DNA of 37,897 nt from Clostridium sp. (GTDB lineage Bacteria; Bacillota; Clostridia; Clostridiales; Clostridiaceae), in contig NZ_JAPFDR010000031.1 of NCBI RefSeq assembly GCF_026168755.1, positions 1 to 37,897 on the forward strand, written 5' to 3'. The notes under the pieces are model-generated. The model saw nothing but the letters and a program-made list of their open reading frames with translations, was not told the origin of the DNA and did no database searches. Positions 15,867 to 24,326 of the stretch are shown here, one piece after another. The position numbers and the translations under genes are program-made. The first letter of the stretch is position 1; each line of letters opens with the position of its first letter.

Positions 15867-16532
15867 TTAATTATAGTATTGATATTTTCTTTCAAGCTTG
15901 TCTAATATTTTAGTTAAAACTCCTATAAGAATTAAATAAACTACTCCTATAATTACTAATGGCAATAAAGATGAATCTCTATTACATGCTATTTTACCAA
16001 CTCTTAATAGTTCATCTATGCCTATAGCATATACTAAAGCTGTATCTTTTACTAAAGTTACTATTTCATTTGTTACAGGTGGTAATATAGTTTTAAAAGC
16101 TTGTGGAAAGATTATCCTAAAGAATATATCTTTTTTTGACAACCCTAATACATGAGAAGCTTCGTATTGCCCAAGTTCTACAGAAGATATCCCAGCCCTA
16201 AATATTTCACCAAAGTAAGCTCCATAGTTTAATGTAAATGCAATTATAGCTGCTGGAAATCTATCAATTATAATATTTAGATTAGGAAGTCCAAAAAATA
16301 TAAATACTATTTGTAAAAGAAGAGGAGTTCCTCGCATTATTAAAACATAACAACTTGTTATTTTGTTAATAACTTTTATTTTGGACAACTTACCTAATGC
16401 TACAATAATCCCTAAAGGAATAGATAGTATTAATGTTAAAATAAATAGTTCAAGTGTTACCTTTAATCCATCTAAAATTTGTGGTAATAAGGTAAAAAAA
16501 TAATTTAAAAGTGTAGTTATTATATTGTCCAA
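15867..16532 (-). CDS. Polar amino acid ABC transporter, permease
   Basis: A 221-residue inner-membrane permease with five predicted helices, of the His/Glu/Gln/Arg/opine family. The coupling-helix EAA motif reads EASHVLGLSKKDIFFRIIFPQA (about residues 124-145), preceded by NYGAYFGEIFRAGISSV. The initiation codon is TTG at 16532, with GAGGAG eight bases upstream. It lies between the binding-protein gene and the ATPase gene and should function as a homodimer. Confidence 0.94.
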   Translation of the reverse strand: MDNIITTLLNYFFTLLPQILDGLKVTLELFILTLILSIPLGIIVALGKLSKIKVINKITSCYVLIMRGTPLLLQIVFIFFGLPNLNIIIDRFPAAIIAFTLNYGAYFGEIFRAGISSVELGQYEASHVLGLSKKDIFFRIIFPQAFKTILPPVTNEIVTLVKDTALVYAIGIDELLRVGKIACNRDSSLLPLVIIGVVYLILIGVLTKILDKLERKYQYYN

Positions 16533-16555
16533 TTTAGTTGCTCCTCTCTTTTTAT

Positions 16556-17370
16556 TTATTTAACTTTCATTGTAATATCTTCATTAAACCATTTTTCAGA
16601 TATTTCTTTTAATGTACTGTCTTCTTGCATTTCTTTATAAGCTTTGTTAAAGGCATCTACCATTTCCTTATCACCTTTCTAATACCAACGCCGTACTCTT
16701 CTTCGCCAAAGTTATCCTCTAAGATCTTAAATTTATCTTCTCCCTTTAAGCTTAAATAGTATCTTACAAGAATTTCATCTGCTACTACTGCATCAAGTCT
16801 ACCAGCCTCTAAATCCATTAAAGCTTGGTTGTTATCTTCAAAAGTAATAGCACCTCCACTGTTAAAGCTATTATATAAATCTGACTCTTTTTCCATTGCA
16901 GCAACAGCTGAAGATTCACTTTGGGCACCAACTTTTTTATTAGCTAAGTCTGATTTTGAATTAATATCACTATTTGCTAGTGTTACTATGACTTGTTTAT
17001 TTTTTAAATAAGGAACTGAAAAATCTACTTTATTTTTTCTTTCATCAGTAATTGTATATCCGTTCCATATCAAATCAATATTACCTGATTTCAATTCAGA
17101 TTCTTTCATTGTCCAATCAATTGGTTGAAAAATTATTTTCTTATTTAACCTTTTAGCTAATTCTTTAGCTAAATCAATATCAAATCCAGTTATTTCGCCA
17201 GATTCATCTTTAAATCCCAATGGAGCAAATACATCATCTATTCCAACAATAAGTGTATCTTTATCTAATGTCCTATCAGAAGATTTATTAGAACATCCAA
17301 CACAGGCAATTGCCAAAGTTAAAATACTTGCCACTAAAATTATCTTTTTCATTAATTTACATAAATTCAT
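16556..17370 (-). pseudogene. Amino acid ABC transporter substrate-binding lipoprotein, frameshifted
   Basis: An extracytoplasmic binding protein of family 3. The signal peptide KKIILVASILTLAIACVGC ends at the lipid-anchor Cys26. The core has GIDDVFAPLGFKDESGEITG and FDIDLAKEL, and later VGAQSESSAV. The frame stops at 16657 after GVGIRKVIRKW. One base later in frame the family C-terminus resumes (GDKEMVDAFNKAYKEMQ..KWFNEDITMKVK) and ends at 16556. A single missing base near 16673-16677 (a run of G shortened from three to two) explains it. With the base restored the protein would be 271 residues. Start at 17370 with GAGGGGG eight bases upstream. Could be a real mutation or a sequencing error. 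Confidence 0.88.
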
Positions 17371-17408
17371 AAGTATATCCCCCTCAGTTAATACTTTTAT
17401 CATTTAAT

Positions 17409-17437
17409 ACTTTATCATATTAAAGCGTTAAAAGCAA
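17409..17437 (-). promoter_or_regulatory. Promoter of the amino acid ABC operon
   Basis: TTGCTT (17432-17437) and TAAAGT (17409-17414) are 17 bases apart on the minus strand, about 40 bases before the first start codon. AAGTATTAA occurs twice directly downstream. Moderate match to sigma-A. Confidence 0.5.
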
Positions 17438-17462
17438 TAGTTTTCCAGTTATTTTTTATGAA

Positions 17463-17498
17463 AAGAAAAAGAATGATAAATATATTATTCATCATTCT
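17463..17498 (-). terminator. Terminator after the helical-repeat gene
   Basis: On the minus strand AGAATGAT (17491-17498) pairs with ATCATTCT (17470-17477), followed by a T-rich tail. It separates this transcript from the ABC operon. Confidence 0.75.
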
Positions 17499-17521
17499 AA
17501 TTGTTTTTATAATATTAAAAA

Positions 17522-18541
17522 TTAACCTAAAATATCAGTTAAATATTTTCTAAGTTCCATATCTAAAGAGTTATCTCTTAGGTACATTAATTTACTATTT
17601 ATTTCTTCATCTTTATTATGTAAAGAATAAAAACTTAAAGCAGCTTTAAGTCTTAAATCTTCTGCTACAGATGATAGATCAAACTCACCATTTTCGTTCT
17701 TTAAAATTAATGATAATTCTAATACTTCGTCACTAAGTGCTACTGCCTTTAAAAATATTAATTGTTCTCTTGTAAATGTTCCAACATTATTTATTATACT
17801 TAATGTAACATCATATGCTGATTCAATATTATTATCATAAATATACTTTTTAAAATAAACTTCTAGGGTTTTTGAAACTTTTGCATTATTTTTTACTTGT
17901 GATAAAAATCCTAATGTCGAAATAATATTTTCATCAGTAAAATTCTCCATTATATAAATGATGGAGTCTATAATTTTATCTTCTTCAATTCCTTTAGCAG
18001 CCATTTTGCATAATAAGTTTACAGCTTTTATACTATTACTAGATTTATCATTAGCTATTTTTAATAGTTCATCAACACTATGTTCATTAAATGAATATAA
18101 TATAGTTAATACTGCATTTTTTACAGCATTAGGCCAAGCTCCTAATCCATTATATCTTCCTTTTAAAGCATTAGGTTTGGAAATACCACCGTATAAATAT
18201 TCTGTTAATGGTTGTATGTTTTCTATTCCTATTGCTTTTGCAGCCTCTTTTGCATATACTTCCATTGAATCAAAGCTTTGCGATTTATCAACTACTTTTA
18301 ATATTTCACCAGTTATTAAAGATTTTAATTCTTCTGGCGTAAGTTCATTTCTATTATGAAACTCTTCTATATTATCTATTACAAAATTATAGTTAAAGCT
18401 ATCAGTTTCATTATTTGTAATATTCATATTATTTGTAGTATTATTATCTTCTTCTTTTATTTCTTTTATATCTAAAGCTTCTTCTAAATTAATATCTTCA
18501 TCAACATCTTTTTTTCGTTTAAAAAAATCAAATATCCCCAT
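17522..18541 (-). CDS. Helical-repeat (HEAT-like) protein of unknown function
   Basis: A 339-residue protein. The N-terminus is MGIFDFFKRKKD, followed by an acidic, Asn-rich linker (about 15-50). The rest is predicted to be helical, with units that resemble HEAT/ARM repeats (for example around KAVNLLCKMAAKGIEEDKII and ISTLGFLSQVKNNAKVSKTL). A conserved-looking patch, KPNALKGRYNGLGAWPNAVK, occurs near 122-141. No catalytic motif or membrane segment. Its ATG overlaps the end of the DUF523 gene by 14 bases, so the two are translationally coupled. Function unknown. Confidence 0.72.
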   Translation of the reverse strand: MGIFDFFKRKKDVDEDINLEEALDIKEIKEEDNNTTNNMNITNNETDSFNYNFVIDNIEEFHNRNELTPEELKSLITGEILKVVDKSQSFDSMEVYAKEAAKAIGIENIQPLTEYLYGGISKPNALKGRYNGLGAWPNAVKNAVLTILYSFNEHSVDELLKIANDKSSNSIKAVNLLCKMAAKGIEEDKIIDSIIYIMENFTDENIISTLGFLSQVKNNAKVSKTLEVYFKKYIYDNNIESAYDVTLSIINNVGTFTREQLIFLKAVALSDEVLELSLILKNENGEFDLSSVAEDLRLKAALSFYSLHNKDEEINSKLMYLRDNSLDMELRKYLTDILG

Positions 18542-18995
18542 TTATGTTACCTCCTAATTCAAGTTCGCTTATTATATCAATAGATGATTCTTTTAATAAT
18601 TGTGCTGTTAGGCCCATACCTTTTATTTTACTTCCGTTAAAATTACCATTATATATGTAATTAACACCACATGATGGGCTACCATCCTTTAGTATAGCTT
18701 TTTTAATATTTAGCTTTTTTGCAATTTGTAATGTTTCTTTTGCACCTTTTACAAATTGTGGTGTTACATCATTACCATTTTTATCAATTACCGAACCATT
18801 ATTATTATTTAATATATTTGAAGATTCTCCTATAATTTCACTTGGTATACGTGGTGTAGGTAATCCCCCTAACTGCTCTGGACAAACTAAAATTGCTTTT
18901 CCAGAAGTAAATAATTTATCACATATTTCGTTATAATTATTTAATCCGTTGTATTTACAATTTACTCCACACAAACATGCGCTTATTAAATACAT
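18528..18995 (-). CDS. DUF523-family protein (YbbK-like)
   Basis: A 155-residue protein with the full DUF523 pattern. It has the N-terminal cysteine motif ISACLCGVNCKYNG (4-17), then VCPEQLGGLPTPRIPSE (about 38-54), KAILKDGSPSCGV (about 98-110) and GMGLTAQLLKE. The conserved cysteines suggest metal or iron-sulfur binding or a redox role; no function is established. The ATG at 18995 has AAGGAGGGG upstream. It has its own promoter and is followed with overlap by the helical-repeat gene. Confidence 0.9.
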   Translation of the reverse strand: MYLISACLCGVNCKYNGLNNYNEICDKLFTSGKAILVCPEQLGGLPTPRIPSEIIGESSNILNNNNGSVIDKNGNDVTPQFVKGAKETLQIAKKLNIKKAILKDGSPSCGVNYIYNGNFNGSKIKGMGLTAQLLKESSIDIISELELGGNINGDI

Positions 18996-18996
18996 A

Positions 18997-19044
18997 AAAC
19001 CCCTCCTTAGTATGCTTTAATTATAGCATACTAGGAAAGGGTTT
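18997..19044 (-). terminator. mutS2 terminator hairpin that also contains the DUF523 ribosome binding site
   Basis: On the minus strand CTAGTATGCT pairs with AGCATACTAAG (core 19008-19016 with 19025-19033), and AAACCC pairs with GGGTTT outside. The hairpin ends in TTTT directly before the DUF523 ATG. The Shine-Dalgarno AAGGAGG (19002-19008) is in the 3' arm. Confidence 0.75.
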
Positions 19045-19047
19045 CAA
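19020..19047 (-). promoter_or_regulatory. Promoter of the DUF523 operon, inside the mutS2 terminator hairpin
   Basis: TTGAAA (19042-19047) and TATAAT (19020-19025) are 16 bases apart on the minus strand. TATAAT coincides with the hairpin loop, so a transcript starting near 19013 would contain only the 3' arm and leave the ribosome binding site open. Confidence 0.75.
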
Positions 19048-19072
19048 ATGAATTTAATTTATTAATTTGACT

Positions 19073-21430
19073 CTATTTTAACTCTACAATTGTTACTCCA
19101 TCGCCACCTTCACCATATACACCTAGTCTATATGATTTTACGTGTGGATGTCTTTTTAACATGTCATTAATAGCTTTTCTTAAAATTCCTGTTCCTTTTC
19201 CGTGTACTATAGTAACTTCACCTAAGTTTCCTAAGTATGCTTCATCTAAATATTTATCTGTTCTATAACAAGCCTCTTCAGAGTCCATTCCCCTTAAATC
19301 AATTCTACTATCAACAGATTTCATATTTAATTTAACTTCTCTTTTCTTTTTTTCTTTTTTCTTTGGTTCCTCTGGCACCTTTCTTAAATCTTTTAATTTA
19401 ACATTAATTTTCATTATTCCTGCTTCTACCTGTACATCTCCTTTGTTATCAGGGTTTGATAGAATTATTACTCTTTGATTTAAAGATGGTAGGAATGCCT
19501 CCATACCAAGAGTAACTTTAGTAATAGCTTCACCAGTATTCTCTCTAGACTTAATCATAGCTGCTTCTTTTTCTTCAAGGCTAGCCTTAAGTTTTCTTCT
19601 TTCTTCTTCAAGTCTATTTCTACCACCTGCAGCTATTCCCATTTTTTCAAGCTCTCTCATTGCTTTAACTATTTCATCAGCCTCATCTTTTGCATTAGAA
19701 ATGATTTGCTTTGCTTCTTGACGAGCTTCATCATAAACTTTATCTCTAACTGTATCTAGCTTTTTAAGCTTTTCATCATACTTTTTCTTTAAGATTTCTG
19801 CTTCTTCTTTTATTCTTTTAGCTTCTCTTGCATCACGATTAGCTATTATACTCTTTTCTTGAAGATCTCTAATTAAATCTTCAAATTGTAGATTTTCTTC
19901 AGACATAAAATCTTTAGCTTTTACTATAACATCTTCACTTAAGCCAAGTCTTTTTGAAATTTCAAAAGCATTAGATCTACCAGGCACACCTATTAATAAT
20001 CTATATGTAGGTCTTAATGTTTCTACATCAAATTCAACAGAGGCATTTTCAACACCAGCTGTTTTTAAAGCGTATCCTTTTAATTCACTATAATGTGTTG
20101 TAGCTATAATTCTACATCCTCTTTTATTTAAGGTTTCGATAATTGATACAGCTAATGCAGCACCCTCAGTTGGGTCAGTTCCTGAGCCTAATTCATCAAA
20201 TAACACTAATGAGTCAAAAGAAGCAGCATCTAAAATTGTTACTATATTAGTCATATGTGATGAAAAGGTTGATAAAGATTGTTCTATACTTTGTTCATCA
20301 CCTATATCAGCAAAAATATCTTTGAAGAAACCAATTGATGAGCCATCTTTTGCTGGTATTAATAAGCCGCTTAGAGCCATTAAATGTAATAATCCTACAG
20401 TTTTTAAAGTTACAGTTTTACCTCCTGTATTAGGTCCTGTAATCATAAGTGTAGTAAATTCTTTACCTAAATATATATCAGAAGGAACTACTACTTTTGG
20501 ATCAATTAAAGGGTGTTTTCCACCTAAGATATCAAAACTTCTATCTTTGCTAACAGTTGGCTTTATTGCATTTAATGAAGAAGCATATTTTCCTTTAGCA
20601 AATATAAAATCTAACTCTCTTAGAATGTTAGAGTTACTTCTTAAAGCATCAATATTATCATGAACCTTTGCAGAAAGCTCACTTAATATTCGTTCTATTT
20701 CAGCTTTTTCTTTAAGCATTAATTCTTTAATTTCATTATTTAAATTAACTAGACTAATTGGCTCAATAAAAAGTGTTGCACCAGTAGAGCTTTGATCATG
20801 TACAAGACCAGGTACGGCACCTTTATATTCTGCTTTGACAGGAATTACATATCTATCTCCTCTCATTGTGTAAAGAGAATCTTGTAAATATTTTGAGTTA
20901 GCTCTAACAATAGAATTAATTTTTTCCCTAACAGATGAATTTTTTTCTTTTAGACTTCTTCTTATATTATATAAAGTTCCACTTGCTTTATCACTTATTT
21001 CATCTTCAGAAATAATAGCAGAATCAATGTCATTTTCAAGATTTTTAAGTGGTACTAAAATATAAGCTAAATCTTCAAGATGTTTATAACCTATTTCTTC
21101 TTCTTTTCTTGCAACGTATTCTTTGAATCTTCTAGAACATCTAAGCATTGATCCGATTTTCATTAATTGGCCTGGATTTAATGTACCACCTTTACCAGCT
21201 CTTTCGAGTTCTTCTTTTGTTTCATGTAAGCCTTCAAAGGGTGGAGTTCCTTTTTTTATTAATATATCTAAAGCTTCATTAGTTTCTTCTAGTTTATTTT
21301 CAACTTGATAAATTGAGTTGTAAGGAGAAAGATTATCTATTAACTCTTTCCCACCACTAGTTACAGCATAGCTTCTAAGTTTATCTTTTACTTTGTTAAA
21401 TTCTAAAATTCTAAAAGTTCTTTCTTTCAT
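19073..21430 (-). CDS. mutS2: Endonuclease MutS2 / ribosome-collision splitting ATPase
   Basis: A 785-residue protein of normal MutS2 length. It has the MutS2 core and clamp region, Walker A GPNTGGKT (332-339), LFDELGSGTDPTEGAAL (Walker B and D-loop), and a long coiled coil (about 520-650). A KOW-like segment precedes the C-terminal Smr domain, with DLRG (711-714) and HGKGTG (743-748). Known roles in Firmicutes are suppression of recombination and, in Bacillus, splitting of collided ribosomes. It is last in a probable three-gene operon with the small membrane protein and the U32 gene (gaps of 20 and 11 bases). Confidence 0.96.
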   Translation of the reverse strand: MKERTFRILEFNKVKDKLRSYAVTSGGKELIDNLSPYNSIYQVENKLEETNEALDILIKKGTPPFEGLHETKEELERAGKGGTLNPGQLMKIGSMLRCSRRFKEYVARKEEEIGYKHLEDLAYILVPLKNLENDIDSAIISEDEISDKASGTLYNIRRSLKEKNSSVREKINSIVRANSKYLQDSLYTMRGDRYVIPVKAEYKGAVPGLVHDQSSTGATLFIEPISLVNLNNEIKELMLKEKAEIERILSELSAKVHDNIDALRSNSNILRELDFIFAKGKYASSLNAIKPTVSKDRSFDILGGKHPLIDPKVVVPSDIYLGKEFTTLMITGPNTGGKTVTLKTVGLLHLMALSGLLIPAKDGSSIGFFKDIFADIGDEQSIEQSLSTFSSHMTNIVTILDAASFDSLVLFDELGSGTDPTEGAALAVSIIETLNKRGCRIIATTHYSELKGYALKTAGVENASVEFDVETLRPTYRLLIGVPGRSNAFEISKRLGLSEDVIVKAKDFMSEENLQFEDLIRDLQEKSIIANRDAREAKRIKEEAEILKKKYDEKLKKLDTVRDKVYDEARQEAKQIISNAKDEADEIVKAMRELEKMGIAAGGRNRLEEERRKLKASLEEKEAAMIKSRENTGEAITKVTLGMEAFLPSLNQRVIILSNPDNKGDVQVEAGIMKINVKLKDLRKVPEEPKKKEKKKREVKLNMKSVDSRIDLRGMDSEEACYRTDKYLDEAYLGNLGEVTIVHGKGTGILRKAINDMLKRHPHVKSYRLGVYGEGGDGVTIVELK

Positions 21431-21450
21431 AAATTTCTCCTATATAAACG

Positions 21451-21786
21451 CTAATTTTTTAATTTTTTCTCCAATTTTTGGTTATTAATAATTAAGAATA
21501 TTGTTACTATAATACCTATAATTAATATTAATATATTAATTATATTTTCATAATAATGAGTTTTCCCAATAAAAGAAGAAATTAAAATTAGCATTGCACA
21601 AACTATTATAGCAAGTAAAATAATACTTGTTTTCCAATTGCTTTTTATTTTAGAGGTTGTTTGAAGTTTTTCATTGTAAGATAAACTTTTAAACCAGTCT
21701 GTTTTAATTATAGATGATGATTTTCTCATTTGAATGACACCAAATATAAATACAGCAATTAATAATAATAAATTTATTATTTTCAT
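21451..21786 (-). CDS. Small membrane protein of unknown function
   Basis: A 111-residue protein with three predicted membrane helices (about 3-18, 54-74 and 81-101) and a charged C-terminal tail, QKLEKKLKN. The short cytosolic or external loop between helices 1 and 2 is basic and Ser-rich. It sits between the U32 gene and mutS2 with short gaps, so it is probably cotranscribed. Family not recognised. Confidence 0.75.
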   Translation of the reverse strand: MKIINLLLLIAVFIFGVIQMRKSSSIIKTDWFKSLSYNEKLQTTSKIKSNWKTSIILLAIIVCAMLILISSFIGKTHYYENIINILILIIGIIVTIFLIINNQKLEKKLKN

Positions 21787-21797
21787 AGTTTACTCTC

Positions 21798-24158
21798 CTA
21801 TTCTATTCCCCTTCTAAATTGACCTTTAGTGTAATTACTCTTATCATAAACTTCACTATTTTTATACATATTAACTACTTTTTTTACTTCTTCATAGCTT
21901 TCATCTCTAAAATCAAATCTAAATGTCTTAATTCCGATTTCCTTCAAAGTACTAATTTCATCAAATAGATTTAGTGGAACTGGATTTAAAATATAACTTC
22001 TGCAGAATAAATCAGTCATTACCCTATTTTTTTCATTTACTCTATCTATAAGAGTAAATTTATCTCTAGTACAAATAGCATTACACTCTACATTAGTTTT
22101 TCTGACACCAAAAGTACTTCCTATTGGACAATATTCACTAATCATAAGCTCTGGTTTACCGTAAATAACATAAGCATTATTTCCTTTATTTTTACGAGTT
22201 ATTTCTTTAATTTCTGATCTATTTAATTCCATACTTAAAGTAGGAATTTCAAATTCATTTTGATAAAATTCTAAACTTTGAGAGTTCATTATATTAAGCT
22301 TATAATCACCAATTATCATAAGCGAATCTTTATATACATTAATTAAACCTATATTAGAAGTTATTACTCCTTTTATATAAGGTTTAGCTTTATCTATAAA
22401 TTTACATATCTTATTGAATTCACCTTTTATTATAGAAGAAGTTTTAATATATAAGTTTACCTCTTCATTTACTTTTTCAAATGTATCTATTAAATCAGAT
22501 ATTCTAAGCGCCCCTAACTCTCTACTAAATATGTCAAAGGCTATATTTTTAACTTTACAATCTAATAATGCATTAAGTTGATCTTTCGTAATACAACTAT
22601 ATATTTCAGAAATGTTAGTATTATTATTTATTGAAGTAGATAACTTTTTATTTTCTTTTTTTGGACGTTTTCTTCTAGATTCTTTGCAAATACTTTTAGT
22701 AATACTTTCTAAAGCATCTCTTCTTAAATTGTTTAAATCAGAAATACGTAAGAATCCATCTTCAAACTCACTAAACTGAATAAAATCTAACTTAAATGGG
22801 ATATCACCAGATTTTTTAAGTGACTCTTCTATTCTTTCTTTATCTAAAGGTCTTTTTTCTGCTTTTTGTACAATTTCACCAGCAAATATATATTCCTTAT
22901 TATTATGTATTATTGTAAGTTCAATTGGAGAATTAACAACAAATTTAACTTTTGCATTTAAAGCTATCTTCTTATTATAAGGTTTAATATAGTCCTCTAA
23001 TTCATCAAAAAGTTGTTTATTTAAGCTCTTAAATAATTCATCACCCTTTTTATAATCTATAGGGAAAAGCTTAACAATATCTCCTCTTTTAGCATTTGAA
23101 ACTTCTTTCCCATTTAATAAAATTTTACTTACTGAGAATCCTTTATCTCTATATCTAATTCCATCTCCTAAAGATAAACTTTCCTTAAGTTTAATTTCAC
23201 CAGATTTTTCTACTGTTCCTAATGGAACTCCAGCATTTTTAGGTGAATTGAAACTCATCATATCCTTACCTGTATTTCCTTTTAAATATGCGTTAGTAAA
23301 TCCACTTCTATTAAAGAGTTGTAATAATTGTCCTTTACCTTCTTGTACATTGTATTTTTTCTTAAATAATACTTTATCCACTGCTTTTCTATAGTTATCT
23401 ACTACTCCAGCTACATATTCTGGTCTTTTCATTCTTCCTTCTATTTTTAGAGAATGAGTTCCACTTTCTACTATATCCTTAATATCATCTATAGTACACA
23501 TATCTTTTGGGCTTAATAAATGTCCCTTTTGTTCACCAGATTTTTCACCTTTTAATATATATTCCATTCTACAAGGTTGAGCACATCTTCCTCTATTACC
23601 GCTTCTTCCACCTATTATTGAGCTCATTAGACATTGGCCAGAATAACTAACACAAATTGCCCCATGAACAAACATTTCAGTTTCTATCATTAAATCTGTA
23701 GATATATATTTAATTTCATCAATTGTCATCTCTCTAGATAAAACAACTCTATGAAAGCCTTTTTCTTTAAAATATATAGCAGCTTCTCCATTATGAATTG
23801 TCATTTGAGTAGAAGCATGAAGCTCAAAATCAGGATATTCTTCTTTAATTCTTTTAAATAGTCCAAGATCTTGAATTATTAGAGCATCGGCACCTATTTC
23901 ATATAAATATCCAACATATCTAACAGCTTCTTCAATTTCATTTTCTTTTAGTATTGTATTTATAGTGACGTAAATTTTCACACCATAACTATGAGCATAA
24001 TCAATGGCTTTTTGCATGTTTTCATTATCAAAATTTGATGCATAAGCTCTAGCAGAAAATTTATTTCCACCAAGATAAACAGCATCAGCACCTTTATTTA
24101 TAGCTGCATACAGACTCTCCATACTTCCAGCGGGTGCTAGAACTTCTATTTTGTTCAT
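21798..24158 (-). CDS. U32-family peptidase with DUF3656 (RlhA-like)
   Basis: A 786-residue protein. The N-terminal U32 domain starts IEVLAPAGSMESLYAAINKG and carries the family signature around EMFVHGAICVSYSGQCLMSS (161-180), plus NRGRCAQPC (188-196). The four cysteines at 169, 176, 192 and 196 fit a 4Fe-4S site. A DUF3656 region follows (about 380-490) and a second TIM-barrel-like segment with CPIGSTF completes it. The E. coli homologue RlhA is needed for 23S rRNA C2501 hydroxylation, so an RNA-modification role is more likely than proteolysis. First gene of the mutS2 operon. Confidence 0.9.
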   Translation of the reverse strand: MNKIEVLAPAGSMESLYAAINKGADAVYLGGNKFSARAYASNFDNENMQKAIDYAHSYGVKIYVTINTILKENEIEEAVRYVGYLYEIGADALIIQDLGLFKRIKEEYPDFELHASTQMTIHNGEAAIYFKEKGFHRVVLSREMTIDEIKYISTDLMIETEMFVHGAICVSYSGQCLMSSIIGGRSGNRGRCAQPCRMEYILKGEKSGEQKGHLLSPKDMCTIDDIKDIVESGTHSLKIEGRMKRPEYVAGVVDNYRKAVDKVLFKKKYNVQEGKGQLLQLFNRSGFTNAYLKGNTGKDMMSFNSPKNAGVPLGTVEKSGEIKLKESLSLGDGIRYRDKGFSVSKILLNGKEVSNAKRGDIVKLFPIDYKKGDELFKSLNKQLFDELEDYIKPYNKKIALNAKVKFVVNSPIELTIIHNNKEYIFAGEIVQKAEKRPLDKERIEESLKKSGDIPFKLDFIQFSEFEDGFLRISDLNNLRRDALESITKSICKESRRKRPKKENKKLSTSINNNTNISEIYSCITKDQLNALLDCKVKNIAFDIFSRELGALRISDLIDTFEKVNEEVNLYIKTSSIIKGEFNKICKFIDKAKPYIKGVITSNIGLINVYKDSLMIIGDYKLNIMNSQSLEFYQNEFEIPTLSMELNRSEIKEITRKNKGNNAYVIYGKPELMISEYCPIGSTFGVRKTNVECNAICTRDKFTLIDRVNEKNRVMTDLFCRSYILNPVPLNLFDEISTLKEIGIKTFRFDFRDESYEEVKKVVNMYKNSEVYDKSNYTKGQFRRGIE

Positions 24159-24293
24159 AAAAATCTCTCCTAAATCTAAAAAGTTAATATAATCTTTTGT
24201 TTAAAATCTATAAATAATTACTATTAATTCTAATATAACTAATATAACTACTTATTGTTATAACATAATTGTTATTGTTTTTCTATAGCAATT

Positions 24294-24326
24294 AAAATAA
24301 GTCTACTCAATGATGAGCAGACTTAT
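24294..24326 (-). terminator. Terminator after zapA
   Basis: ATAAGTCTACTCA (24297-24309) pairs with TGAGCAGACTTAT (24314-24326), with one A/C mismatch and a 4-nt loop; TTTTAATT follows on the minus strand. It overlaps the stop codon of the zapA gene. Confidence 0.88.

Noticed and set aside
16657..16680. Programmed -1 frameshift in the binding-protein gene
   Set aside because: The sequence AGAAAGGTGATAAGG has no heptameric slippery site, and such a mechanism is not known for this family. A deletion or read error is simpler.
20322..20663. Plus-strand frame of 113 codons inside mutS2
   Set aside because: Antisense shadow of the conserved ATPase region of mutS2; no start signals.
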